DNA from: a virus
Strand: one strand, 5' to 3'
Length of the DNA: 47,916 nt
Virus record (IMG/VR): IMGVR_UViG_3300022150_000094
Span: 1 to 47,916 of that record
Shown here: positions 40,710 to 47,916 of the stretch, in pieces
Position numbering within the stretch: position 1 is the first letter of the stretch
Layout of the letters: each line of letters begins with the position of its first letter
Program-made: the position numbers and the translations under genes
The notes under the pieces: model-generated
Databases searched by the model: none
What the model saw: the letters and a program-made list of their open reading frames with translations, nothing else
What the model was told of the DNA's origin: nothing

Positions 40710-43700
40710 CAACTCCCAAATCGTCGGATATCGCTACGCCCTCGGCGCTCATCTTGCGCTGTGCCACGGGCCGGTCGATGCAATCCGCGAGATCCTCGTG
40801 GACCGGCGCACCGCATGGTCTGTCACCACCGGGGGTGGCTTTACCGGTGGAGGCGCTGCTGTCGAGACCCGCATCGGCACGGTCGCAGCCATGGCGGCCA
40901 CCGCGGCCCTCGCGGGCGATGCAGGGGCCACAATCAGTTTTCCGGGAACGCTTGCAGGCATGCGCATCGCGCGCGACTACCGCCTGGGTCTCGCAAACGG
41001 TGCGTCCCAGACCATCACACTGCAGAGTGTCGCGTTTGATGCCGCAAGCAACGTCACAACCTGGTCGGTCGCCCCACAAGCCCTGAGTTTTGCCGCTGGA
41101 TCGGTTGACGTCCGCGAGCTTGCCCAAGAGGCCAGTTCCTCCGGCGCAGTCGGGGGGCGTATTCGGATCGATGCGCCGGATCTGTTTGGGGGCGACAGCC
41201 GCGAGGGCGGCATCGTTGGCAATGTCGATGTGCTCATGGGCGGGCCGGCCCAACAACAGAACGACTATCTCGCCGCGCGCATGGGCGGGGACGTCCCCGC
41301 CTACCGGGGGCTCTGCAGCCTTGTGTTGCGGCAGGTCTATCTCGGGATCAATCCCTACCTCAAGCCTTGGGCCGTGCGCGTCACCCGCGTACTGGCTAGC
41401 GAAGCGGGTGCTGCGCAATGGTATCCGCAGACCGCCCCCATCGTGCCAGAGGCCAGCATCTCGGATGCGGCGATCTATGTAGCGCTCGATGCCTCGGGCT
41501 CGATGACCAGCACGCGCAGGGCCGCCCAAGTTGCAGGGGTCACAGCCTTACTGCGCGAGATCAGTGCGGGCGCAGATCCCGACCGGCCCAATGATATGCG
41601 CATCGTGCTGTGGAACACCGCCGTCGTGGACGCCATCGAGCGGCGCGACATGGTCTTGGAGGATTATAGCGCGCTGAGCACCTGGTTGATGCAACCCAGA
41701 GGTGGGTCGGGCGGGACCAGTTTCGACGCAGCCTTCGTCGGGGCCGGCGCTTTTTTTGACGGTGCAGGATCAAAACGTCGGATCGTGATCTTCGTGACCG
41801 ACGGGTTGCCCGCCCCTGCATCTTCCGTTGATGACGCCCACGCTATCATCCGCACGCTGCCCCCCGTCGATATCTTCGGCTTCAACATCGCCCTTGCGGA
41901 TACAAGTTCCACCGAGCGCATCGATAACACCCCCTTTGACGGCGTGCCGGTCATCCCCCCTGGCAACCCAGAAGCCCTGGTCGCCTCCCTGCGCGGTGCC
42001 TTCGGCAACGGGCCCGACATGAACCCGGCCCATATCATCCGCGAGTGCCTGACCAACCGCGACTGGGGGCTGGGGTATTCAGCCGTCGAGATCGGGGCCA
42101 GTTTTACCGCAGCCGCAGATACACTCTACGGCGAGGGCTTCGGGCTATCGCTGATCTGGCAGCAGGATACATCCGTGGAAGCGTTCATCGCGCGCATCCT
42201 CGATCATATCGACGCCACGCTCCTGATCGATCGCCGCACCGGACTCTGGGAGCTCAAACTGATCCGTGCAGATTACGACCCGCAGATGATCCCGGTATTT
42301 GACGAGACCAACGTCATCGACTGGGGTCGCCTCGGACGGCGTGCGGCCGCAGACCTGATCAACAGCGTCACCGTGCGGTTCACCGATGCATGGACCGACG
42401 ATCCCGGGGCGGTCAGCGTGACCGATACCGCGCGCGTCCAGACAATGGGCGAAGTGATTGCGACCACGCTTGAGTATCCCGGCATCCGCTACCAAAGCCT
42501 TGCCGTGCGGGTGGCCGAACGCGATCTGCGCGCCCTGTCGGCCCCACTGCTGTCTGGCGAGATCGTCGTCAACCGCACAGGCGCGGATCTGGCTCCCGGC
42601 GATGTAATCCGTCTGCGCTCGGACCTACTTCGGCTTGCAGATGTGGTTATGCGCATCTCCGAGATCGGCCAGGGCGACGGGCGCGACAACGGCATCCGGC
42701 TCAAGATCGCCGAGGACGTCTTTGCTCTGGGCTCCACCGCCATGGTCGGAGGGCAGATGCCCGCAGGCGCGGGTCTCGCAGTTCCACCACGAGCGCTGAT
42801 GCGACGGATGGTTGAAGAGGCCCCGTATTGGCTGCTGGTGCGCGCGCTTGGCCACAGCGATGCCGACCGTATCCTTACCGACGACCCAGACGCAGGCGCG
42901 CTGGTGGCCACCGGCGAGCGCCCAAGTGCGGACGCGCTAGCCGCAGAGCTCTGGATTGATCCGGGCACTGGCGCACGCGCATCAGGCACCGCGGCATTCG
43001 CCCCGACAGCCCTGCTGGCGGCGGAGGTGTCCGGTGATCCCGAGGCGCGCGTAATCCTCGTTACGGACTGGCAAGATATCGGCGAGGTCGGGATCGGCAC
43101 GTTGGCCGCTATCGGCGGCGAGCTGGTGCGCATTGACGGCATTACCCCGCAGGCGATTACCGTGGGGCGTGGATGTCTCGACACCGTCCCGCAAGCCCAT
43201 AGTGCAGGTGCGGCCGTGGTGTTTTTCGACGAGGTCGCACAGATCACCGATGAGGCCTGGGCCGCAGGCGAGACCCTTGCGGTTCGGCTTCTGCCCGAGA
43301 CCGGGCGCGGCACGCTGGCCTTTGCGCTCGCCCCTGAGGACACGGTGACGCTAGTGCGCCGTGCGCTGCGCCCGCTGCCACCGGGCCGGGTGCAGGCCAA
43401 TGGCAGCTATGCCCCGGATCCGCGCGCGCTGATTGACGGGGATGTTGCGCTGACCTGGGCGCACCGGGACCGGCTGACCCAGACCAGCCCGGTGATTGCA
43501 GACTATACCGCCGCCTCCATCGGGCCGGAGCCGGGGGTTGGCTATGTCTTGGAGATCCGCTGGGTTGATCCGGATACCGGCGCGCAGATCGCCCTCCCTG
43601 CGGCGGTGATGGATCTCGGAACGGCCACCAGCCGCACTCTGACTTTTGAGGACATCCCGGATGAGACAGCACCCGACCGGGTGGTTGAGATCGACGTGAT

Positions 43701-43824
43701 GGTGCGCGCCCGCAGGAGCGTGGGCGGGACCTGGATTTACGCACGCGCGCACCGAACCATGCGCTTTGCCGCGCCCTTCGCCGCTGGGTGGGGCGCGGCC
43801 TGGGGCTTTAACTGGGGCGGCTAA
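40696..43824 (+). CDS. Tail-tip hub (host specificity) protein with embedded VWA domain
   Basis: 1042 aa from MGGSSNSQIVGYRYALG. The N-terminal ~250 residues (ALCHGPVDAIREILVDRRTA) and the rest from about 460 are gpJ-like hub regions. Between them, about 258-445, is a von Willebrand factor A domain: VALDASGSM (MIDAS Asp265, Ser267, Ser269), GGTSFDAAFVGAGAF (the second MIDAS Thr region) and IFVTDGLPAP (Asp369). VWA domains bind metal-dependent partners such as adhesins. Here it would sit at the tail tip, possibly for receptor contact. An intact, in-frame domain of this kind in a hub protein is unusual. Confidence 0.88.
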   Translation: MGGSSNSQIVGYRYALGAHLALCHGPVDAIREILVDRRTAWSVTTGGGFTGGGAAVETRIGTVAAMAATAALAGDAGATISFPGTLAGMRIARDYRLGLANGASQTITLQSVAFDAASNVTTWSVAPQALSFAAGSVDVRELAQEASSSGAVGGRIRIDAPDLFGGDSREGGIVGNVDVLMGGPAQQQNDYLAARMGGDVPAYRGLCSLVLRQVYLGINPYLKPWAVRVTRVLASEAGAAQWYPQTAPIVPEASISDAAIYVALDASGSMTSTRRAAQVAGVTALLREISAGADPDRPNDMRIVLWNTAVVDAIERRDMVLEDYSALSTWLMQPRGGSGGTSFDAAFVGAGAFFDGAGSKRRIVIFVTDGLPAPASSVDDAHAIIRTLPPVDIFGFNIALADTSSTERIDNTPFDGVPVIPPGNPEALVASLRGAFGNGPDMNPAHIIRECLTNRDWGLGYSAVEIGASFTAAADTLYGEGFGLSLIWQQDTSVEAFIARILDHIDATLLIDRRTGLWELKLIRADYDPQMIPVFDETNVIDWGRLGRRAAADLINSVTVRFTDAWTDDPGAVSVTDTARVQTMGEVIATTLEYPGIRYQSLAVRVAERDLRALSAPLLSGEIVVNRTGADLAPGDVIRLRSDLLRLADVVMRISEIGQGDGRDNGIRLKIAEDVFALGSTAMVGGQMPAGAGLAVPPRALMRRMVEEAPYWLLVRALGHSDADRILTDDPDAGALVATGERPSADALAAELWIDPGTGARASGTAAFAPTALLAAEVSGDPEARVILVTDWQDIGEVGIGTLAAIGGELVRIDGITPQAITVGRGCLDTVPQAHSAGAAVVFFDEVAQITDEAWAAGETLAVRLLPETGRGTLAFALAPEDTVTLVRRALRPLPPGRVQANGSYAPDPRALIDGDVALTWAHRDRLTQTSPVIADYTAASIGPEPGVGYVLEIRWVDPDTGAQIALPAAVMDLGTATSRTLTFEDIPDETAPDRVVEIDVMVRARRSVGGTWIYARAHRTMRFAAPFAAGWGAAWGFNWGG

Positions 43825-43898
43825 GCTACCGGCTCTCTCCCCTACTCCCTCTGACCTGCTCCCCTGTGATCTGATCACCCTTATCTAACGAGGACGAT

Positions 43899-44573
43899 AT
43901 GCCGGAACGGATTCTGCCGGGGCTGGGGCTGCGCGCCTTTTATGAGCCCGGCCAACGCAATTGGGGCGAGAGTATCAGCGAGGACCTGCGTCTGGTCTCC
44001 GCCTTGGTGCAGGCCCGCGCCCTGTCGCGCAGCACCTCGCTGCCCGCGAGCGGAAGCTTGGGCGACATCTACATTGTCCCGGCAGGTGCGCTGAGCGAGG
44101 CCAGTGCCATCGCCCTTTGGGACGGCACACCGGGTGCGGAGGCTTGGGTTTATCTTACGCCAGAGCCCGGCTGGGAGATCTGGATCCTCGATGAAGAGCT
44201 GCGGGTGCGGTTTACCGGGTCGGCTTGGGTCGATCTTCCGCGCCTCGGTATTGTGCAGGTCCGCGCGCTGATTGGCACCGCGCATACCCTGGAGCTCATC
44301 GATACCGGTAGCATCCTTGAGACCACCGGGGCCTCCGCCGTGACCATCACGATCCCCGATGAGGCGACCGTGCCCTTCGCAATCGGCACGCTGATCAACC
44401 TCACCCAAGCCGGGGCCGGGGTGGCAACGGTTGAGGCCGCCGCTGGGGTGTCGCTCAATGGCATCACGGCCGGATCAGCCGCCCTTGAGGTCCAATGGTC
44501 CGGCGTGGCCCTGACCAAGCGCGGGGCGGATGCCTGGATCATCCAAGGCGCGCTCGCCGGAGCCGTCGCTTGA
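43899..44573 (+). CDS. DUF2793 family tail protein
   Basis: 224 aa; GAGGA is close to the ATG. The DUF2793 core is visible: LASGSLGDIYIV-type segment (ASGSLGDIYIVPAGALSEAS), IALWDGTPGAEAWVYLTPEP, GWEIWILDEELRVRFTGSAW. The C-terminal beta repeats (about 140-224) look like a fibre. Found at the end of tail operons, probably a fibre or host-contact protein. Confidence 0.85.
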   Translation: MPERILPGLGLRAFYEPGQRNWGESISEDLRLVSALVQARALSRSTSLPASGSLGDIYIVPAGALSEASAIALWDGTPGAEAWVYLTPEPGWEIWILDEELRVRFTGSAWVDLPRLGIVQVRALIGTAHTLELIDTGSILETTGASAVTITIPDEATVPFAIGTLINLTQAGAGVATVEAAAGVSLNGITAGSAALEVQWSGVALTKRGADAWIIQGALAGAVA

Positions 44574-44619
44574 GCCTTGCAGTCATTACCGCAAAACTGC
44601 CCGAGAGGAGGGCGTATCC

Positions 44620-45492
44620 ATGAGCCTTCTGATGCAGCGCGCCGCAATCCTCGCGCAAGGCACAGCGACTGTGCCACCCCCGGTCAGTTCCGACAGCGCG
44701 TGGGAGTTGGACGCCACCCGCACCCCTGCTGGCTACACGCTCTCCGACAGCGACCAAACCGCCCTCAACACCGCAGGCGGCAGCGACTATCGCCGCTGGG
44801 TTCCAAGTGCCAAAGCCATCACGCCCGCCGATGGGCGGCGCTACTGGGAAGTGGCTTGCGCCCCGGGCGGGGCCGACAGCTTCGATGGCTATATGGGCGT
44901 AATCCCGGCCGCGCAGCTGGAGGCCTATGACAGTGGCATCCATCCCATCACCCAAGGCGCAATTGGCTGGCGCGGAGATGGCGCGCTTTGGTCCTCGGAG
45001 ACCGCGAGCGCCGTCCAACGCCTGAGCGGCCTGCCAAGCTTTGGGGCGGGGGATGTTCTAATGTTTGTCCTTGATCCCAGCGATGCACGGCTCTGGACCG
45101 GGAAGGACGGCGTCTGGCGCGATGATCCGGTCGCGGGTGCCCCGACATGGACCGCAGGCGGCAGTGCGGCCTTCTATCCCTACATCCAAGGCCGCGATCC
45201 CGGCGATGGCGGCACGCTGCGCTCGCTGGCCAGCCAGTTTGCCTATCCCGTTCCCTTCGGGGTTGAGCCCTTGGGGCGGACCGATCCAACGCTGCGGATC
45301 CTTCAAGCCCACAGCTTCCTCGAGATCGGCTGGGACAGCGCGCTCAGTATCGCCGCCCTTGAGCCCTGGCGCGATCTGGGCGGTGGGGCCCATATCACCG
45401 CCGCCAGCAGCGCCGTCTATCTCGAACAAGGCGGCAGCGCTGCGCTGAGCGCTGCACAGATTGACCTTTTTTTAGAACTGGAGTTGCCATGA
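44620..45492 (+). CDS. SPRY-like tail/fibre protein
   Basis: 290 aa from MSLLMQRAAIL with GAGAGGAGGG upstream. Residues about 90-230 (YWEVACAPGGADSFDGYMGV, IGWRGDGALWSS, VLMFVLDPSDARLWTGKDGV) resemble a SPRY/B30.2 beta-sandwich, which in phages can be a receptor-binding head. Overlaps the next gene as ATGA. Receptor contact is inferred from position. Confidence 0.78.
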   Translation: MSLLMQRAAILAQGTATVPPPVSSDSAWELDATRTPAGYTLSDSDQTALNTAGGSDYRRWVPSAKAITPADGRRYWEVACAPGGADSFDGYMGVIPAAQLEAYDSGIHPITQGAIGWRGDGALWSSETASAVQRLSGLPSFGAGDVLMFVLDPSDARLWTGKDGVWRDDPVAGAPTWTAGGSAAFYPYIQGRDPGDGGTLRSLASQFAYPVPFGVEPLGRTDPTLRILQAHSFLEIGWDSALSIAALEPWRDLGGGAHITAASSAVYLEQGGSAALSAAQIDLFLELELP

Positions 45493-46487
45493 GTTACGTC
45501 CTGCATCTGGGCCATCAACCTGCCGATATCTCTGGCATCAACGGGCTGTTGGACACCACACCGCTGGGGTTTGATCCTGCCTTGGATGTCAATTGCATCC
45601 GCTTCATCGGGACCCGGACGCTTGGGGCACCGTTTTCTTTTGCGGTCCCGGAACCTGTCGGCGATCTCTGGTTGGGCTTTCGCTACGTGACGCCCAACAG
45701 CGACGCCAATAGCATCAGCTCATTCACCGCGAGTTTTTTGGAGCTTTATGATGGGGCGGGATTGATGCTGGCCCAGGTCAAACCAAGCAGCGTCACAAGC
45801 CGGTATCACGCCATCGCCCATGGCGACGCGGCGGTCCAAGGTGCCTCCAGCTACACTGCCCCCAGCGGCCAGCCGCAATGGATCGATCTGCGGGTGGCTG
45901 TCGGGGCCGAGATCACCATCGATTTCTACGTCGATGGGGTTCTGCACAGCACGGCCACCGCGCCCAACTCTGCGGCCAAAGGCAAGCCCCGCACAATCGT
46001 CTTTGCAAACACGGCCCTGCACGCGATCTCGGCCTCACGGGTCTGGTACTACGCCCATATCGCCGCCCTCGACGGGGTCTCGACCATCGGACGACGCTTT
46101 GTGCGCCGCAGCCCGGATGCGTTGGCCAGCTTTAATGAGATGGTTGGCAGCCTCGATGCGCTCAAGGACGGTGATATTGCCACACGGGTTGCGAGCACCA
46201 CCGCTGGTCAGCGCATGTCCTTCTCGCTGACCGGGCCAACCGGGCCCAGCGCGGTCTCGGTGATTGCAGGCGTGCATCTCAAACAGATTGCCCAAGCCGG
46301 CACTGGCGGGCCCACTGCCACGGCAGGGTTCCTGCGCATGGGCGGGGTAAACCATGATGCGAGCGCGGTGAGCGTTCCGAGCATTGCGCCAACCCCGGTC
46401 TATTCCAGTTGGGCGCTCAATCCGGTGGGGGCGGCTGCGTGGACCAGCGCCACGCTGCCAGCGGAAGTTGGGATCGTGTCGGCATGA
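45489..46487 (+). CDS. Beta-rich tail fibre-like protein
   Basis: 332 aa. Residues about 50-200 look like a concanavalin-type sandwich (PVGDLWLGFRYVTPNSDANS, IDLRVAVGAEITIDFYVDGV), the C-terminal part a fibre-tip repeat. No family asserted. Last structural gene; its stop overlaps the DUF6127 start as ATGA, so structural and lysis genes are coupled. Confidence 0.72.
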   Translation: MSYVLHLGHQPADISGINGLLDTTPLGFDPALDVNCIRFIGTRTLGAPFSFAVPEPVGDLWLGFRYVTPNSDANSISSFTASFLELYDGAGLMLAQVKPSSVTSRYHAIAHGDAAVQGASSYTAPSGQPQWIDLRVAVGAEITIDFYVDGVLHSTATAPNSAAKGKPRTIVFANTALHAISASRVWYYAHIAALDGVSTIGRRFVRRSPDALASFNEMVGSLDALKDGDIATRVASTTAGQRMSFSLTGPTGPSAVSVIAGVHLKQIAQAGTGGPTATAGFLRMGGVNHDASAVSVPSIAPTPVYSSWALNPVGAAAWTSATLPAEVGIVSA

Positions 46488-46774
46488 GCCCACGCCGCTC
46501 CGGGCAAGGCCATGTCCGCATGCCCGACGCCGAGTTCGAGGCGCTGTTGGCCCGCGCCGCCCAGCAAGGCGCGCGGCGCGCGCTGGCCGATGTCGGGCTC
46601 GACGGTAAGGACGCCGCCCTCGATATCCGCGACCTGCGGTCTTTGCTCGACTGTATTCGCTTTGTGCGCCGCACGGCTGTCCAGACATCCGTCCATATCA
46701 TCACCACAGGCGTGATCCTGGCACTGCTGGCCGGGATTGCCGTGAAGCTCAAAGTTTTTGGGGGTGGGCCTTAG
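46484..46774 (+). CDS. DUF6127 family membrane protein, holin candidate
   Basis: 96 aa from the ATGA-overlap start. The N-terminal part is helical and charged (MPDAEFEALLARAAQQGARR), with a single strong membrane segment at the end (SVHIITTGVILALLAGIAVK, about 68-87). This matches DUF6127 proteins that precede the M15 lysin in rhodobacterial phages. A holin or pinholin role is inferred from topology and position. Confidence 0.8.
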   Translation: MSPRRSGQGHVRMPDAEFEALLARAAQQGARRALADVGLDGKDAALDIRDLRSLLDCIRFVRRTAVQTSVHIITTGVILALLAGIAVKLKVFGGGP

Positions 46775-46836
46775 AGGCGCGCGTCCCCTGGTTTAGCGGT
46801 CGGTAGCGGCCCGCTTCCCAGTTCAACCGCCAAGTT

Positions 46837-46873
46837 CACCCCCACGCCCTGAACCCGCTCTTCGGTGGGGGTG
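46837..46873 (+). terminator. Strong stem-loop between DUF6127 and lysin genes
   Basis: CACCCCCAC (46837-46845) pairs perfectly with GTGGGGGTG (46865-46873) across a 19-nt loop. A second small hairpin, GCCCCT GCG AGGGGC, lies at 46945-46959. No T-run follows, so a factor-independent terminator is not certain. It may adjust lysin expression relative to tail genes. Confidence 0.4.
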
Positions 46874-46987
46874 AGTGCCGCGCTCTCGCCCTACGGGGCG
46901 GACGTGACGCCTCGCTGAGCCGTCTCGAGCAACGAACGCCCCGAGCCCCTGCGAGGGGCCGGGATAGCAATTCCAATGGAGGATACC

Positions 46988-47662
46988 ATGAGCCCTACCT
47001 TCTACGCCCACTGGCGCAATGTGCCCGAGCAAGCCTGGCGCTGGCGCAACTTCTCGCCCGCCGAGATTGCCTGCCGCGGCACCGACAAGCTGCTGCTCAA
47101 CGGACCTGCGCTCGACAAACTGCAGGCGCTGCGTGACCTCCTCGGCAAGCCGCTGATCCTGCGCTCGGCCTATCGCAGCCCAGAGCACAACCGCGCGATT
47201 GAAGGGGCACTGAATTCGAAGCACATGCGCGGGGCCGCGTTTGATATTGAGATGGCAAACCATGATCCCGTCGCGTTTGAAGCAGCCGCCCGAGAGGTCG
47301 GGTTCCTTGGGTTTGGCTTTTATCCACGCTCGGGCTTTATCCATGTCGATTTGGGACCAGACAGATGGTGGGGCACGCGCTTCGCCGTCCGTGCCAGCGC
47401 CTTCGCCGCAGAAAAGCCCCTCGCCCGTGAGGTGCTTGCAGGCAGCCGCTCCCTGAAGGGTGGCGGAGCTGCGGGTGTGGCAACGCTGGGGGCTGCAGGC
47501 GTTGAGGTCGCCCAAGGCGTGCTTGCCGAGGCGCAGGGGGCGATCCTGCCGCTGGTGCCGTACCTCGACACCCTGCGCTGGGTGTTCATCGCGGTGGCCC
47601 TCGCAGGTGTTGTCGTGACGATCTACGCCCGGTTTGATGATTGGCGCAGGGGGCAGCGATGA
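46988..47662 (+). CDS. M15-family peptidoglycan peptidase (endolysin) with C-terminal membrane anchor
   Basis: 224 aa from the ATG with GGAGG upstream. The peptidase M15 zinc site is visible: SKHMRGAAFD with His79 and Asp86, and FIHVDLG with His119 and Asp121. The C-terminal part has a Gly/Ala linker and then one membrane span (LRWVFIAVALAGVVVTIYAR, about 194-213) facing a basic tail. A membrane-tethered endolysin of this design may act without a classical holin or be released in a controlled way. Family call firm; lysis order inferred. Confidence 0.9.
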   Translation: MSPTFYAHWRNVPEQAWRWRNFSPAEIACRGTDKLLLNGPALDKLQALRDLLGKPLILRSAYRSPEHNRAIEGALNSKHMRGAAFDIEMANHDPVAFEAAAREVGFLGFGFYPRSGFIHVDLGPDRWWGTRFAVRASAFAAEKPLAREVLAGSRSLKGGGAAGVATLGAAGVEVAQGVLAEAQGAILPLVPYLDTLRWVFIAVALAGVVVTIYARFDDWRRGQR

Positions 47663-47916
47663 TCGCAACGTTGTTCGGCGGGATTATTGCCAGCCCATGG
47701 GCGCGGGCCGCCCTGCGCTACGGCGCGATCGCGGCTGCAGTCCTGTTGTTCTTACTTTCAATGCGCCGCGCCGGAGAGCGCACCGGGCGGCTCGCAGAAC
47801 GCCTTGAGACCACGGAGAAAGCCAATGACGTACAACGCAGAATGCTGGAGGCGGCGGCGCGCCGCCCTCGTAATCGGGGCGAGCTGGTTGACCGGTTGCG
47901 CGGGGGTGGGTTTTGA
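47659..47916 (+). CDS. Rz-like spanin or membrane coiled-coil protein
   Basis: 85 aa, ATGA-coupled to the lysin, ending at the last base of the window. An N-terminal membrane span (about 21-40, YGAIAAAVLLFLLSMRRAGE) is followed by a coiled coil (RLAERLETTEKANDVQRRML). This is the inner-membrane spanin layout. No outer lipoprotein partner is seen, but it could overlap beyond the window. Confidence 0.7.
   Translation: MIATLFGGIIASPWARAALRYGAIAAAVLLFLLSMRRAGERTGRLAERLETTEKANDVQRRMLEAAARRPRNRGELVDRLRGGGF

Noticed and set aside
42489-43400. 303-codon minus-strand frame inside the tail-tip hub
   Set aside because: Ser/Ala/Arg-rich shadow caused by GC-rich codons of the hub; no start signal.
1-47916. 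CRISPR arrays, tRNA or rRNA genes
   Set aside because: No regularly spaced direct repeats with unique spacers, and no tRNA cloverleaf or rRNA-like sequence recognised by eye; a tRNA scan would be needed to exclude remnants.

Overview
The window looks like an essentially complete temperate-phage genome (prophage) of about 48 kb. It has siphovirus (long, non-contractile tail) architecture and sits in a GC-rich alphaproteobacterium, most likely a Rhodobacterales/Roseobacter-type host. The host call is inference. It rests on strong G/C bias at third codon positions, DUF2163/BR0599-type tail genes like those of Rhodobacter-type phages and gene transfer agents, and dispersed palindromic repeats of a kind I associate with roseobacter intergenic DNA. 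The window opens on the stop codon of one gene and closes on the stop codon of another, so it may have been cut at or near the element ends. I cannot see att sites.

Layout. (1) 1-2346, minus strand: a four-gene operon joined by ATGA overlaps (small protein, DUF2924, large serine recombinase, HTH protein), the probable integration module. (2) 2484-6251: an accessory block with two overlapping plus-strand genes of unknown function (413 aa; and 316 aa with a Cys cluster and a winged-helix-like C terminus), convergent with a minus-strand protein ending in a PD-(D/E)XK/Vsr-like nuclease motif. (3) 6416-6455: four 11-bp-phased repeats, then a tightly packed plus-strand early operon (6517-16398): sigma-like factor, Sak4-like ATPase, probable ssDNA-binding protein, DEAD/DEAH helicase, DUF6511, Cas4-like nuclease, primase-helicase, an iteron-like origin candidate (14835-15098), RuvC-like resolvase and DUF6362. 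(4) 16782-19325: a ParB-MTase fusion, a C5-cytosine MTase overlapped over nearly its whole length by a second plausible gene in another frame, and a small membrane protein. (5) 19928-20819, minus strand: DUF3489 protein and a small protein, ended by a clear terminator. (6) 20936-29809: lambda-type packaging and head module (TerS, TerL, gpW-like, portal, ClpP-like protease, decoration, capsid, joining, DUF6441). (7) 30963-46487: tail module (terminator, tail tube, chaperone with a -1 frameshift site, tape measure, DUF2163, a tail-tip hub carrying a VWA domain, receptor-binding-type proteins). (8) 46484-47916: compact lysis cassette (DUF6127 membrane protein, M15 peptidase with a C-terminal membrane anchor, Rz-like protein).

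The structural modules are interrupted by genes with no obvious structural role: a double CDGSH iron-sulfur protein plus DUF1186/SEC-C protein (23442-24606), an alpha/beta hydrolase (30008-30790), a bactofilin and an IS200-type element (31386-32311), and an HNH endonuclease (37899-38888). Two of these insertions are bordered by the same palindromic repeat family (29870, 30838, 39108), suggesting a shared route of entry.

The most unusual signals are the dual-coding methyltransferase region at 18012-19104, the uncharacterised 2484-4635 gene pair, the VWA domain embedded in the tail-tip protein, the phased operator at 6416-6455, the origin-like iterons, and the cargo/repeat association.
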